Below the pieces are notes generated by a model. The model was given only the letters and a program-made list of their open reading frames with translations, was not told the origin of the DNA and made no database searches. Of a stretch of 64,000 bases of DNA, positions 36,308 through 44,181 are shown piece by piece. The stretch comes from an uncultured Cyclobacteriaceae bacterium (lineage in GTDB: Bacteria > Bacteroidota > Bacteroidia > Cytophagales > Cyclobacteriaceae). The stretch is taken from NCBI GenBank assembly GCA_937146645.1, contig CAKZRQ010000037.1, positions 62,001 through 126,000 on the forward strand, read 5' to 3'. Numbering within the stretch: position 1 is the stretch's first letter; every line of letters begins with the position of its first letter. A program made the position numbers and the translations under genes.

Positions 36308-36337
36308 TTGGTGGATTAGTGCTTTTATTTACTTTTG
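36308..36337 (+). promoter_or_regulatory. pckA promoter, Bacteroidota type
   Basis: TTG at 36308-36310, a 19-base spacer, and a perfect -7 box TACTTTTG at 36330-36337. The ATG follows at 36374. This is one of the best promoter matches in the window. Confidence 0.65.
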
Positions 36338-36373
36338 TAAAGACAATTTTCAGATTTGTAAACCCAAATATTT

Positions 36374-37975
36374 ATGCAGAACGCAGTTCTGGAAGCCAAG
36401 GCTTCACCATTAGATTATCTGAGCTTTTCAACAAGCAAAAAATTGCACTTTAACCTACCTCCGGCGGCCCTTGTAGAAAGGTCGCTGGAGCGCGGTGAAG
36501 GCCAACTCACCTCTACCGGCGCCTTGATGGCAGACACTGGTAAGTTTACAGGGCGGTCCCCAAAGGATCGCTTTATTGTTTTAGACGAGAGAACAAAAAA
36601 TTCAGTCTTTTGGGATGATATTAATACTCCTTTTGACTCGGATAAATTCGAATCTCTCTTAAACAAGATGAAAGCTCATCTGAGCGAGAAAGAATTATTT
36701 GTAAGAGACGCCTATGCAGGTGCTGATCCTGCACATAGGCTAAACTTACGAGTAGTAAACACATGGGCATGGCATAATTTATTTTGCCACAACATGTTTC
36801 TTCGACCCGAGAAGGACGAACTAGAGAATTTCGAGCCTGACTTCACTATTCTTTGTGCTCCTGAATTCAAAGCTGATCCAATAGAAGACGGAACTCGAAA
36901 TGAGAATTTCGCTATTCTCGATATGACACGAAGGATGATCATCATCGGTGGAACAGGCTATGCAGGAGAGATGAAAAAGGGAATTTTTTCTGTTTTGAAC
37001 TTTATTCTTCCGCATGACAAAAACATCCTTTCCATGCACTGTTCTGCAAATGTGGGCAATGACGGAGATACTGCCATTTTCTTTGGGCTTTCAGGTACAG
37101 GAAAAACCACTTTGTCAGCTGATCCAAACAGAAATTTAATTGGAGATGATGAACATGGCTGGACTCAAAATTCTGTTTTCAATTTTGAAGGGGGCTGCTA
37201 TGCCAAAGCCATTGACCTTACCCGAGAGAAGGAACCAGAGATTTGGGATGCGATCAAGTTTGGGGCGATCGTAGAAAATACACGTTTCAAACCCGGAACC
37301 AGAGAGGTGGATTATACTAATTCTTCAGTGACTGAAAATACCAGAACCGCCTACCCCATCGATCATATTGATCATGCAGTAATTCCTTCAGTTGCTGGAA
37401 TTCCAAAAAATATCTTTTTCCTTACCGCTGATGCCTTTGGGGTGATTCCTCCGATTTCAAGGTTAAATAAAAGTCAGGCTATGTACCACTTCATCTCTGG
37501 TTACACGGCGAAAGTTGCTGGAACAGAGATGGGAATTACCGAGCCTAAACTTACTTTCTCAGCTTGCTTTGGTGCAGCTTTTCTTCCACTTCATGCCACC
37601 GACTATGCTAAGCTATTTGGTGAAAAGATGGAAGAACAAGATGTGAAAGTTTGGCTTATTAATACGGGCTGGACGGGTGGAGTCTATGGCGTAGGTTCTA
37701 GAATGAAACTCTCTTACACCAGAGCCATGATTTCTGCCGCTTTGGAAAACCAACTCAATGATGTGGAATACAAGGCACATCCAGTCTTTGGAGTAGAAGT
37801 ACCTCAATCCTGCCCAAATGTTCCTTCTGAAGTGTTAAACCCAAGAAGTACTTGGAATGACCCTATGGCCTACGACAGGCAAGCTCAGGACTTAGCAAAG
37901 GCATTCGTTGACAACTTTAAAGAATATAAAAGTCAGGCCTCGGTAGATATTCTGAAAGGAGCCCCAATAATTTAA
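36374..37975 (+). CDS. pckA: phosphoenolpyruvate carboxykinase (ATP)
   Basis: Converts oxaloacetate and ATP to phosphoenolpyruvate, the entry step of gluconeogenesis; cytosolic. The 533 residues match ATP-type PckA: RSPKDRF (61-67), the P-loop GLSGTGKTT (238-246), the metal-binding GDDEHGW (257-263), NSVFNFEGGCYAK and the TGWTGG block. The length is normal. It has a good promoter and a palindromic operator upstream, so it is probably regulated by carbon source. It follows no operon partner and ends at its own terminator. Confidence 0.97.
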   Translation: MQNAVLEAKASPLDYLSFSTSKKLHFNLPPAALVERSLERGEGQLTSTGALMADTGKFTGRSPKDRFIVLDERTKNSVFWDDINTPFDSDKFESLLNKMKAHLSEKELFVRDAYAGADPAHRLNLRVVNTWAWHNLFCHNMFLRPEKDELENFEPDFTILCAPEFKADPIEDGTRNENFAILDMTRRMIIIGGTGYAGEMKKGIFSVLNFILPHDKNILSMHCSANVGNDGDTAIFFGLSGTGKTTLSADPNRNLIGDDEHGWTQNSVFNFEGGCYAKAIDLTREKEPEIWDAIKFGAIVENTRFKPGTREVDYTNSSVTENTRTAYPIDHIDHAVIPSVAGIPKNIFFLTADAFGVIPPISRLNKSQAMYHFISGYTAKVAGTEMGITEPKLTFSACFGAAFLPLHATDYAKLFGEKMEEQDVKVWLINTGWTGGVYGVGSRMKLSYTRAMISAALENQLNDVEYKAHPVFGVEVPQSCPNVPSEVLNPRSTWNDPMAYDRQAQDLAKAFVDNFKEYKSQASVDILKGAPII

Positions 37976-37981
37976 TTTGAT

Positions 37982-38009
37982 AAAAGGAGTGACAATTCGC
38001 TCCTTTTTT
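37982..38009 (+). terminator. intrinsic terminator of pckA
   Basis: AAAAGGAG / CTCCTTTT (37982-38007) with a ten-base loop and a T-run, starting six bases after the stop. Confidence 0.85.
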
Positions 38010-38086
38010 CGTTTTTAATCAAGGATAAATCATGGCTTGGTCTATTTTTGTCCTCGAAATAATTCATCGACTTTTTACCAACTCAA

Positions 38087-38524
38087 ATGAAAACAGCAGA
38101 TATAGTTACCGAAAAAGGAACAATGAAGGTGGAGTTCTACGAGAATGACGCTCCTAATACCGTTAAGAACTTTACAGACCTTGCGAATAAAGGCTTTTAT
38201 GATGGGCTCACTTTTCATCGCGTAATTCCAAATTTTGTAATTCAAGGAGGATGTCCAAATGGAACTGGAACCGGAGGGCCAGGTTATAAAATTGATTGTG
38301 AGCTGGATGGAGATAATCAATACCATGATCGAGGTGTTCTATCCATGGCTCATGCAGGTAGAAATACAGGAGGATCTCAGTTCTTCATTTGCCATAGCCG
38401 GGATAATACGGCCCATTTAGACCGAAACCACACGTGCTTTGGAAAGGTGGTGGATGGACTTGAGGTCATCGATGATATCCGAGCTGGAGATAAGATTGAA
38501 AAAATTACTGTTTCTGAAGAATAA
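38087..38524 (+). CDS. cyclophilin-type peptidyl-prolyl cis-trans isomerase
   Basis: A 145-residue cyclophilin that speeds proline isomerisation during folding. It has no signal peptide, so it should be cytosolic (PpiB-like). The active-site residues are visible in [13 protein letters not shown] (Phe, Arg), GSQFFI and the [12 protein letters not shown] loop. The length is at the short end for the family but the domain is complete. A TATTTTTG box at 38043-38050 lies 36 bases before the start. A perfect palindromic terminator follows. Confidence 0.95.
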   Translation: MKTADIVTEKGTMKVEFYENDAPNTVKNFTDLANKGFYDGLTFHRVIPNFVIQGGCPNGTGTGGPGYKIDCELDGDNQYHDRGVLSMAHAGRNTGGSQFFICHSRDNTAHLDRNHTCFGKVVDGLEVIDDIRAGDKIEKITVSEE

Positions 38525-38527
38525 TTT

Positions 38528-38553
38528 AAGCTCCTCAATTGAGGAGCTTTTTT
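38528..38553 (+). terminator. intrinsic terminator of the cyclophilin gene
   Basis: Perfect 22-base palindrome AAGCTCCTCAATTGAGGAGCTT (positions 38528-38549) followed by further Ts. It sits between the cyclophilin stop and the hemG start. Confidence 0.9.
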
Positions 38554-38592
38554 ATTGGGAAAAGTTTAATTCCAGGAAAGAATCAAACCAGA

Positions 38593-39135
38593 ATGATCGG
38601 AATAACCTATTTTTCTGTAGATGGTCATACCAAAAAAATCTGTGGAAGATTACTTGAGATTTTTAAATCAAAGGGTATAGTCGCAGAGCTTATACCAATC
38701 ACGGAATTAGACTTAGATGTTTCCAAATACCAAACTTTGGTAATCGGTGCTAGCATTCGGTATGGGAAGCATAGCAAAGAAATCATCCAGTTCATTCAGA
38801 AAAATAAGAGTCAACTCAAATCTATCAGTACTGCATTTTTTTCCGTAAACCTTGTTGCGAGAAAGCCAGATAAGAATCGCCCCGACACCAACCCTTACCT
38901 GATAAAGTTTTTGAAGGAATCTTCGTGGGAACCTGATTTCAAAGAGGTTTTCGCCGGAAAATTAGATTACTCGGTTTATCCATTTTGGGATAAAATCATG
39001 ATTAAGTTAATCATGAAAATGACCGATGGTCCTACAAGTACCGATAGTCCGATAGACTATACTGATTGGGAACGAGTTGACAGTTTTGGAAATATGCTAG
39101 TCGAGTATTATTCGAGCTCCACTCATAATCAATAA
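38593..39135 (+). CDS. hemG: menaquinone-dependent protoporphyrinogen IX dehydrogenase HemG
   Basis: Flavodoxin-like enzyme oxidising protoporphyrinogen IX to protoporphyrin IX in haem synthesis, passing electrons to quinone. I chose the ATG at 38593 (180 residues); the earlier ATG at 38539 overlaps the terminator and adds a non-family stretch. The FMN loop YFSVDGHTKKI is at the N terminus, GASIRYGKH follows near 53-61, and the long-chain insert MIKLIMKMTDGPT with YTDWERVDSF matches HemG specifically rather than plain flavodoxin. The length equals E. coli HemG. No other haem gene is adjacent. Confidence 0.92.
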   Translation: MIGITYFSVDGHTKKICGRLLEIFKSKGIVAELIPITELDLDVSKYQTLVIGASIRYGKHSKEIIQFIQKNKSQLKSISTAFFSVNLVARKPDKNRPDTNPYLIKFLKESSWEPDFKEVFAGKLDYSVYPFWDKIMIKLIMKMTDGPTSTDSPIDYTDWERVDSFGNMLVEYYSSSTHNQ

Positions 39136-39250
39136 GGCTACCATCGTGTTTTTTGGTAACCTATCAACCTAGATAATTCAACTCTCTGCAACCTATTTAA
39201 GACTTAGTGCATCTTGAAAGGGAACGCAATTTTTAACTAAAACCAACCTA

Positions 39251-39967
39251 ATGAAAAATTTTGCACTCGCACTATTATTTAGTGCCACCACACTAAGCTT
39301 TGCACAAGCACAATCCCTAAACAATACTAACTGGGATGAATCCAAAAGAATGGAGTTTCTTGAGAATCGAGAGACCGAATCTGCATGGGATCTCGACATG
39401 ATGGAAGAGGACCGGCCGATTATCGAAATGGGATTAGACTTTGGCCCATTTCCATATGGGGTTTTTCCTGTCCCTAAGTATGAGTTGACCGTTGGGGATG
39501 CAAACGTGGCTGTTGGAAATACACCTGGTAGTTATGAAGTTAATGGGAAATCCATTTACATGAATAGCTTTCAGGTCTACAGTAATCCGGTAAATGAGGC
39601 AATGTTGAATGGCGAAGAAAGTCGCTCATTTTTTCAGATTGCTATCCAAACGGAGTCCACTGAAGAAGATGGGCAGTTCGCCATTCTTTCAAGAAACCAC
39701 CCAGACTACATGGGACAGGGTTATTTGAACACTGAACAAGGACGAATCGATTACGCGGCATTCATCACCGCAGAAGGTGAAAGTTTTGCTATCGTGAATT
39801 CCAGACTTTTCAATCTGAAGTATGGAACCATGATTCTTATTGCTCCACAGGAAGATGGGACGCTTCGCTCAAAGCAAATTAAGACACCAGGTCTGACCGC
39901 TGATGAAGTAAAAGACTTCACTCAAAAAACACTTAGTAAGTCTGAAGCAACTAAGTTCTTTAACTAA
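39251..39967 (+). CDS. exported protein of unknown function
   Basis: A 238-residue protein with a clear signal peptide (MKNFALALLFSATTLSFAQA, cleaved near AQA-QS), so it is periplasmic or secreted. The mature part begins with an acidic stretch (MMEEDRP), then a GLDFGPFPYGVFPVPKYE segment, and appears beta-rich. I recognise no domain, and there is no lipobox, calcium loop or C-terminal type IX secretion signal. It stands alone, ahead of a terminator whose arms are repeated 1.8 kb downstream. Confidence 0.6.
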   Translation: MKNFALALLFSATTLSFAQAQSLNNTNWDESKRMEFLENRETESAWDLDMMEEDRPIIEMGLDFGPFPYGVFPVPKYELTVGDANVAVGNTPGSYEVNGKSIYMNSFQVYSNPVNEAMLNGEESRSFFQIAIQTESTEEDGQFAILSRNHPDYMGQGYLNTEQGRIDYAAFITAEGESFAIVNSRLFNLKYGTMILIAPQEDGTLRSKQIKTPGLTADEVKDFTQKTLSKSEATKFFN

Positions 39968-39991
39968 ATCTGGTCGTTCTTTAGCCTTTCC

Positions 39992-40027
39992 GCCATAGTT
40001 GGGTCACACCTCGACTATGGCTTTTTT
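39992..40027 (+). terminator. intrinsic terminator, arms repeated at 41804
   Basis: GCCATAGT / ACTATGGC (39992-39999 and 40014-40021) with a 14-base loop, followed by six Ts. The same arms and T-run recur at 41804-41840. Confidence 0.8.
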
Positions 40028-40107
40028 ATGTTCTTTTTTACAGCTCATACAAAATTTCTTGATTCCTAGTCACCGAATTGACTGATTCGTGTCGCTTTAT
40101 CCCCAGC

Positions 40108-40671
40108 ATGAGATACAAAGAATACAACACCAATCGGGTGCTTGAACAAGCCATTCGTCTGTTCTGGCAGAACAGTTTCATGGGGTGTTCTATTAACACC
40201 CTCGTAGAAAAAACAGGAGTCAATCGGTTTTCGCTGTACCATGAATTCGAAAATAAGGAAGGCATTTTATATGCCTCACTAAAGCTTTATAAGGAGAGGT
40301 ACTGCAATCGAAAATTCGATATCCTAAAAGAGGAAGGTGATATTCAAAAAGTATTAAAAAAATTCTATTTAAGTTTTCTTCAAAATGATGACATTATTCC
40401 AGGCTGCTACTTTATTCATATTGGTACAGAACTGGCAGATTCAGATGAAAAAATAAAAGGTATTCTGGAAGAATATCTCCTTGAAATGGAGGAGCTATTC
40501 GTCGATATTCTTAACCGGAACGAATACCCAAATGAAGAGTCAGTAACCATTTCAAAACATCTTGTTGGACTCTTCTGTACATCCACAAGCTTCTGTTTAA
40601 TTCATTCTGAATCTCAAAGGGATCAGTATATTGAAAATGGAATAAACGTTATCTTCGGAACGAATGGCTAG
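40108..40671 (+). CDS. TetR-family regulator, first of a tandem pair
   Basis: A 187-residue regulator if the ATG at 40108 is used; the in-frame ATG at 40078 adds ten residues outside the domain. The helix-turn-helix spans about 8-50 (VLEQAIRLFWQNSF, INTLVEKTGVNRFSLYHEF). The C-terminal half has a GCYFIHIGTELAD segment, resembling the GC-x-N/I-x-E block of the AcuR/YdeS-like TetR group. It overlaps the next TetR gene by eight bases, so the two are translationally coupled. The ligand is unknown. Confidence 0.88.
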   Translation: MRYKEYNTNRVLEQAIRLFWQNSFMGCSINTLVEKTGVNRFSLYHEFENKEGILYASLKLYKERYCNRKFDILKEEGDIQKVLKKFYLSFLQNDDIIPGCYFIHIGTELADSDEKIKGILEEYLLEMEELFVDILNRNEYPNEESVTISKHLVGLFCTSTSFCLIHSESQRDQYIENGINVIFGTNG

Positions 40672-41239
40672 AGTACTATCAGCAACATACGATGAACTAG
40701 TCGAAAAGGCTCAGCGCGTTTTTTGGCTAAATGGATACAAAGGAATTTCAGCCAAAGAGCTTTCTGAAGAGCTCGGGGTAAGCAGTTCTACCATTTATAC
40801 GAAATATCCGAAGGAGATGCTCTTCATGGATTCTTTGGATTATTATACATCAACTTATTCAGATCCATTCCTAAAGGGTTTGCGAGAATCCACCGAGGGG
40901 ATAAAATCCCTTCAGGAATTCTTTTATGCTTTGATTGAAGCCTTGCTTGATCGGACCTTCCCAAAAAGCTGTTTAATGGTTAATACCATTGTGGAGATGC
41001 GTGTAGAAAATCAAGATATCATTCAAAAGTACCATAGCTACATTTCAAAACTAAGTGATAGCTATAAAGTGGTCTTGAGAAAAGCCCACAAATTAGGTCA
41101 AATAAAAGACGAGAATAGGATTGATGCCTATGCAGAATTTCTTCTTGGAATGATCTTCAGTCTTAGTATTTTTTACAAAATCCAAGACAAATCAGAATTA
41201 AAGAAATATGTAGATGAGCAACTGAAACTCATAGACTAG
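40664..41239 (+). CDS. TetR-family regulator, second of a tandem pair
   Basis: A 191-residue TetR-type protein with helix-turn-helix at about 8-50 (LVEKAQRVFWLNGY, SAKELSEELGVSSSTIYTKY). The domain body has an SCLMVNTIVEM segment at the place where the first regulator has GCYFIHIGTE. The two share architecture and the FW-N opening but are clearly diverged, which suggests an old duplication. It overlaps the first regulator by eight bases and ends 80 bases before the SRPBCC gene. They could form a heterodimer, which is speculative. Confidence 0.85.
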   Translation: MARVLSATYDELVEKAQRVFWLNGYKGISAKELSEELGVSSSTIYTKYPKEMLFMDSLDYYTSTYSDPFLKGLRESTEGIKSLQEFFYALIEALLDRTFPKSCLMVNTIVEMRVENQDIIQKYHSYISKLSDSYKVVLRKAHKLGQIKDENRIDAYAEFLLGMIFSLSIFYKIQDKSELKKYVDEQLKLID

Positions 41240-41319
41240 CATTCATAACTGAATGCTATTTTTTTTTGAATACGACCCAGATTCTACTTTCGAATCATAA
41301 TCATTTAACCCAATAAATT

Positions 41320-41742
41320 ATGAACGAAGTAACTGTTAGTAAATCAATCCAGGTCCGAGCTTCCGAAGCATGGAAAGTTTTATCCTCATTTAGAAATATC
41401 GAAGCCATCTCCCCAATTGAAAGATCAGAAACAACAGGTGAAGGAGCTGGAGCTAAAAGAACTTGCTATATGCCAGATGGTGCCGCCATCTATGAAACGT
41501 TAAACAAGGTAGATAATGAAACCATGGAAATGCAATACATGATCAATGAGGGACCATTTCCGATTACCGGATATGTCAGTGATGTAAAAGTGAAAGCATT
41601 AAATGAGAACTCCTGCCAGGTGACTTGGGGATGCCAATTCAATGCAGATGAAGCAGCTGTTCCAGCTATGGTTGAATTATTTGAAGGATTCTATAATGTG
41701 ATCATTGATAGCTTGGAAAAGTCTATTCAAAATCAGAATTGA
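41320..41742 (+). CDS. SRPBCC (START-like) ligand-binding protein
   Basis: A 140-residue protein of the polyketide cyclase/Bet v1-like SRPBCC fold, which encloses a hydrophobic ligand. It has the typical opening VSKSIQVRASEAWKVLSSF, the strand pair YMINEGPFPITGYVSDVKV (quoted in part), and a long C-terminal helix (VELFEGFYNVIIDSLEKS). No catalytic residues are diagnostic; members are binding proteins or cyclases. A TACTTTCG box with TTG 16 bases upstream lies at 41266-41292, so it may have its own promoter. The position after two TetR genes suggests a shared ligand or regulation. Confidence 0.85.
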   Translation: MNEVTVSKSIQVRASEAWKVLSSFRNIEAISPIERSETTGEGAGAKRTCYMPDGAAIYETLNKVDNETMEMQYMINEGPFPITGYVSDVKVKALNENSCQVTWGCQFNADEAAVPAMVELFEGFYNVIIDSLEKSIQNQN

Positions 41743-41803
41743 TCTAACACCTGATCACTCCTTAGTCAAAAAAGTAGCTGATTAATTTCCTTATCATCTA
41801 TCG

Positions 41804-41840
41804 GCCATAGTTTCAGATGACTAGAGACTATGGCTTTTTT
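41804..41840. terminator. terminator matching the one at 39992
   Basis: GCCATAGT / ACTATGGC (41804-41811 and 41827-41834) with a T-run. The arms are identical to those of the 39992 terminator. It overlaps the stop of the convergent ceramidase-like gene at 41828. Confidence 0.8.
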
Positions 41841-43393
41841 AATTCTTCTAAAACTTCCAATACTGCCTTGTGGATCGCAGGCGCAGTTTCAGGACCCAAA
41901 GAATTGATTTCCCCATAGGGTCTTGATTCATTTTCATAGGTAAATGGTGCCTCTACATCCCATTGGGATTTGGGTACGATATAGCCTATCATATCATTAG
42001 ACATTCCTCCGAAAAACTTGAACTGCCCAGGAATCTTTGATTGAATAGCTGGTAGTTCTACAGGTCCAATACCAAAATCAGCACCATCCGGGGATTCAAT
42101 TCCACCATGCAGGATTTCGGGGTAAAGTTCTCCAGGGACATGCACAAAGGTAGCAGGACCTAAGGTCCAAGCTGAGACTTCAGATCGGATATGTTTCCAT
42201 TGGGTAAATCCCCTATCAAATATCCCAAGGAATGCTGCCAGATGGAAAAGCTCATTATCCATTTTCAATTCCATACTCTTGGCACGAATCCCTAAACTAG
42301 CCTGATCTATGATGACTGAAGAAGAATCAGCTAAAGTTTCAAGTGTCACTTTAGCCAAAGCTTTGCCTTGGGTAAAAATTTTATCCTCATCCTGATATTT
42401 GAATGTTTCTCCTGAATAAGGATCAGAAATTTCCATAGAAGGATGTGTGGTCATCAAACCTCCTACTGCACCATTCAGGAATATGGCCACTCCTCCTACT
42501 CCTTCCATTATCGTACTGTCACCATCCATAATTCCATTTTCTACCATATTCCTCCATGGATCCGGAAAATCGGAGCTCGCTTTAATATTCTCAAGCCAAA
42601 GGGTCTCAGGGTGATTACCCCAGTTCATAAGTGTTCCTAGCGTAGTTCCATTTTCTTTATCCAAAACCTGCATCAGCTTTAGTGCAGAATCAAATACCTG
42701 GGGATCCCGAGTATCCCCAACCATTGATTTTAATTTTTCCTCTTCTATGGCTAATTTAAATTGAGCAGGAACACGGGAATCGTAGGCCTGATATACAGCA
42801 GCTTCTATTCCCTCCTGTACTTTTAAAAGATATTCGGGGTCCACTCCCCTTTCATACTCAGAAGGACCCCACATACCCATTAAATCCGGCGAAGAATGAA
42901 CATGGGTACTAGAAACTATCACGTAATCAAGTTCTGGATTACTTTCCTGAATCATTTTCCGAGTAGCAATGACTTCATCATTGCCAAAACCTATCATATC
43001 AATCACACAAAGAGCAATTTGATTTTCACCATCGTCTAAAACCATGGCTCTAGCCCAAAGTGGATCTAGAAGGTCCTGGGCTGCTCTGGCGTTATGAAAT
43101 CCAGCTAACCAAACCGCATCAAACTCACCGTTCCCATTTGCGTCTTCAAAAGTATCTCCATCCTCAGGGTTAAATCGGGCATCACCATTTGCATCTACCC
43201 ACGTCTCCAGAATGTCTGGACTGATATCAACTTTGGCAAAGCCGGCTTTAACTTCCCCAGGGTTCGGATTTTTCAGGGTTAGATCAAGCCAATATCCATC
43301 ATGTCGATCACGGAATTGAACCATTCCATAAACAAAGATTGAAGCTACAGCTATAAAGACTAGGGCTAGAAGAAAGAGGAGGAACTTTTTCAT
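41828..43393 (-). CDS. neutral/alkaline ceramidase-like hydrolase
   Basis: A 521-residue protein anchored or exported by an N-terminal hydrophobic segment (residues 4-24). It resembles neutral ceramidases: AGFAKVDISPD opening (50-60), the AGFHNARAAQDLLDPLWARA region, the zinc-type THVHSSPDL block with H164 and H166, and a later NWGNHPETL histidine. Neutral ceramidases cleave the amide of ceramides. An insert at about 67-92 holds two calcium-like loops (DANGDARFNPED and DANGNGEFD) not usual at this place. Substrate and exact activity are uncertain; related proteins are often labelled hypothetical. Confidence 0.75.
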   Translation of the reverse strand: MKKFLLFLLALVFIAVASIFVYGMVQFRDRHDGYWLDLTLKNPNPGEVKAGFAKVDISPDILETWVDANGDARFNPEDGDTFEDANGNGEFDAVWLAGFHNARAAQDLLDPLWARAMVLDDGENQIALCVIDMIGFGNDEVIATRKMIQESNPELDYVIVSSTHVHSSPDLMGMWGPSEYERGVDPEYLLKVQEGIEAAVYQAYDSRVPAQFKLAIEEEKLKSMVGDTRDPQVFDSALKLMQVLDKENGTTLGTLMNWGNHPETLWLENIKASSDFPDPWRNMVENGIMDGDSTIMEGVGGVAIFLNGAVGGLMTTHPSMEISDPYSGETFKYQDEDKIFTQGKALAKVTLETLADSSSVIIDQASLGIRAKSMELKMDNELFHLAAFLGIFDRGFTQWKHIRSEVSAWTLGPATFVHVPGELYPEILHGGIESPDGADFGIGPVELPAIQSKIPGQFKFFGGMSNDMIGYIVPKSQWDVEAPFTYENESRPYGEINSLGPETAPAIHKAVLEVLEELKKP

Positions 43394-43464
43394 GACTAAA
43401 AGGTGATAGAATCAAAAGATAACAAATCAACCTTTATCCAACAGACCATTCCCGTAAAAGGGCT

Positions 43465-44181
43465 TTAGAGGTTTGACCAGGTCTTCAAGAACTTGGCCTC
43501 ATGCACTTCTACATTTTTAACTATTTCACGATACCAGCGGTATTCGATTTCCTCTTTCTCTTCTTCAGAAAGGAAGTAATCAGGTGAGGACTTTTGAGAT
43601 TTTTCTTTGGTCAGCTCGTACAAAAAAACTGCGGCAGCCACCGAAATATTGAAGCTCTCCGAAAAGCCATTCATGGGAATATGAACTAAGCCATCACAGG
43701 CATCTTTCACTTCCTCTGAAATCCCCGCATGTTCATTTCCAAAAACCAGAGCTATTTTTTGACTTGGGTCTAACTCCTGAACTGAAATGGAACCAGCCTC
43801 CGGACTAGTACCAAAAATTTTATAACCAGAAGATTTGAGCTGGGTAAAGCAGTTTTGCACTGATGATCCATCCGGATCAAAGTATTTATGTAAATCAACC
43901 CATTGAGCTGCTCCCCGGGTCACATATGGATTGATATGATACTCCTTAGTTTTTTCGATCACATGGACATCCTGAATTCCAAAGCAATCACAAGTTCGCA
44001 ATACGGCACTAGCATTGTGAGGCTTATAAATGTCTTCAAGAACGACTGTAAATTGTCTGGTTCTTTTTGACAGGACCTGCCGAATTAGATCCTGCTTGTG
44101 TTTGGTTACATAAGGCTTTAAATAGGCCTTAAAAGCCTTGATGAATTCGACAGAGTTCTTGATTTCCTCAATGGAGGCCAT
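43465..44181 (-). CDS. trmH: tRNA (guanosine-2'-O)-methyltransferase TrmH
   Basis: SpoU-family enzyme methylating the 2'-OH of a tRNA guanosine (position 18 in the founding member) using SAM. The 238 residues show the SPOUT motifs: NASAVLRTCDCFG with the catalytic-site arginine, LVFGNEHAGIS, IPMNGFSESFNISVAAAVFLYEL (quoted in part as FSESFNISVA). The C-terminal basic helix fits TrmH. Its ATG overlaps the parC stop by one base (44181), so it is the last gene of the parE-parC-trmH run. Confidence 0.92.
   Translation of the reverse strand: MASIEEIKNSVEFIKAFKAYLKPYVTKHKQDLIRQVLSKRTRQFTVVLEDIYKPHNASAVLRTCDCFGIQDVHVIEKTKEYHINPYVTRGAAQWVDLHKYFDPDGSSVQNCFTQLKSSGYKIFGTSPEAGSISVQELDPSQKIALVFGNEHAGISEEVKDACDGLVHIPMNGFSESFNISVAAAVFLYELTKEKSQKSSPDYFLSEEEKEEIEYRWYREIVKNVEVHEAKFLKTWSNL

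Noticed and set aside
39131-39162. Hairpin-like repeat (GGCTACCA / TGGTAACC) after hemG as a terminator.
   Set aside because: The arms mismatch at one position and no T-run follows the second arm.
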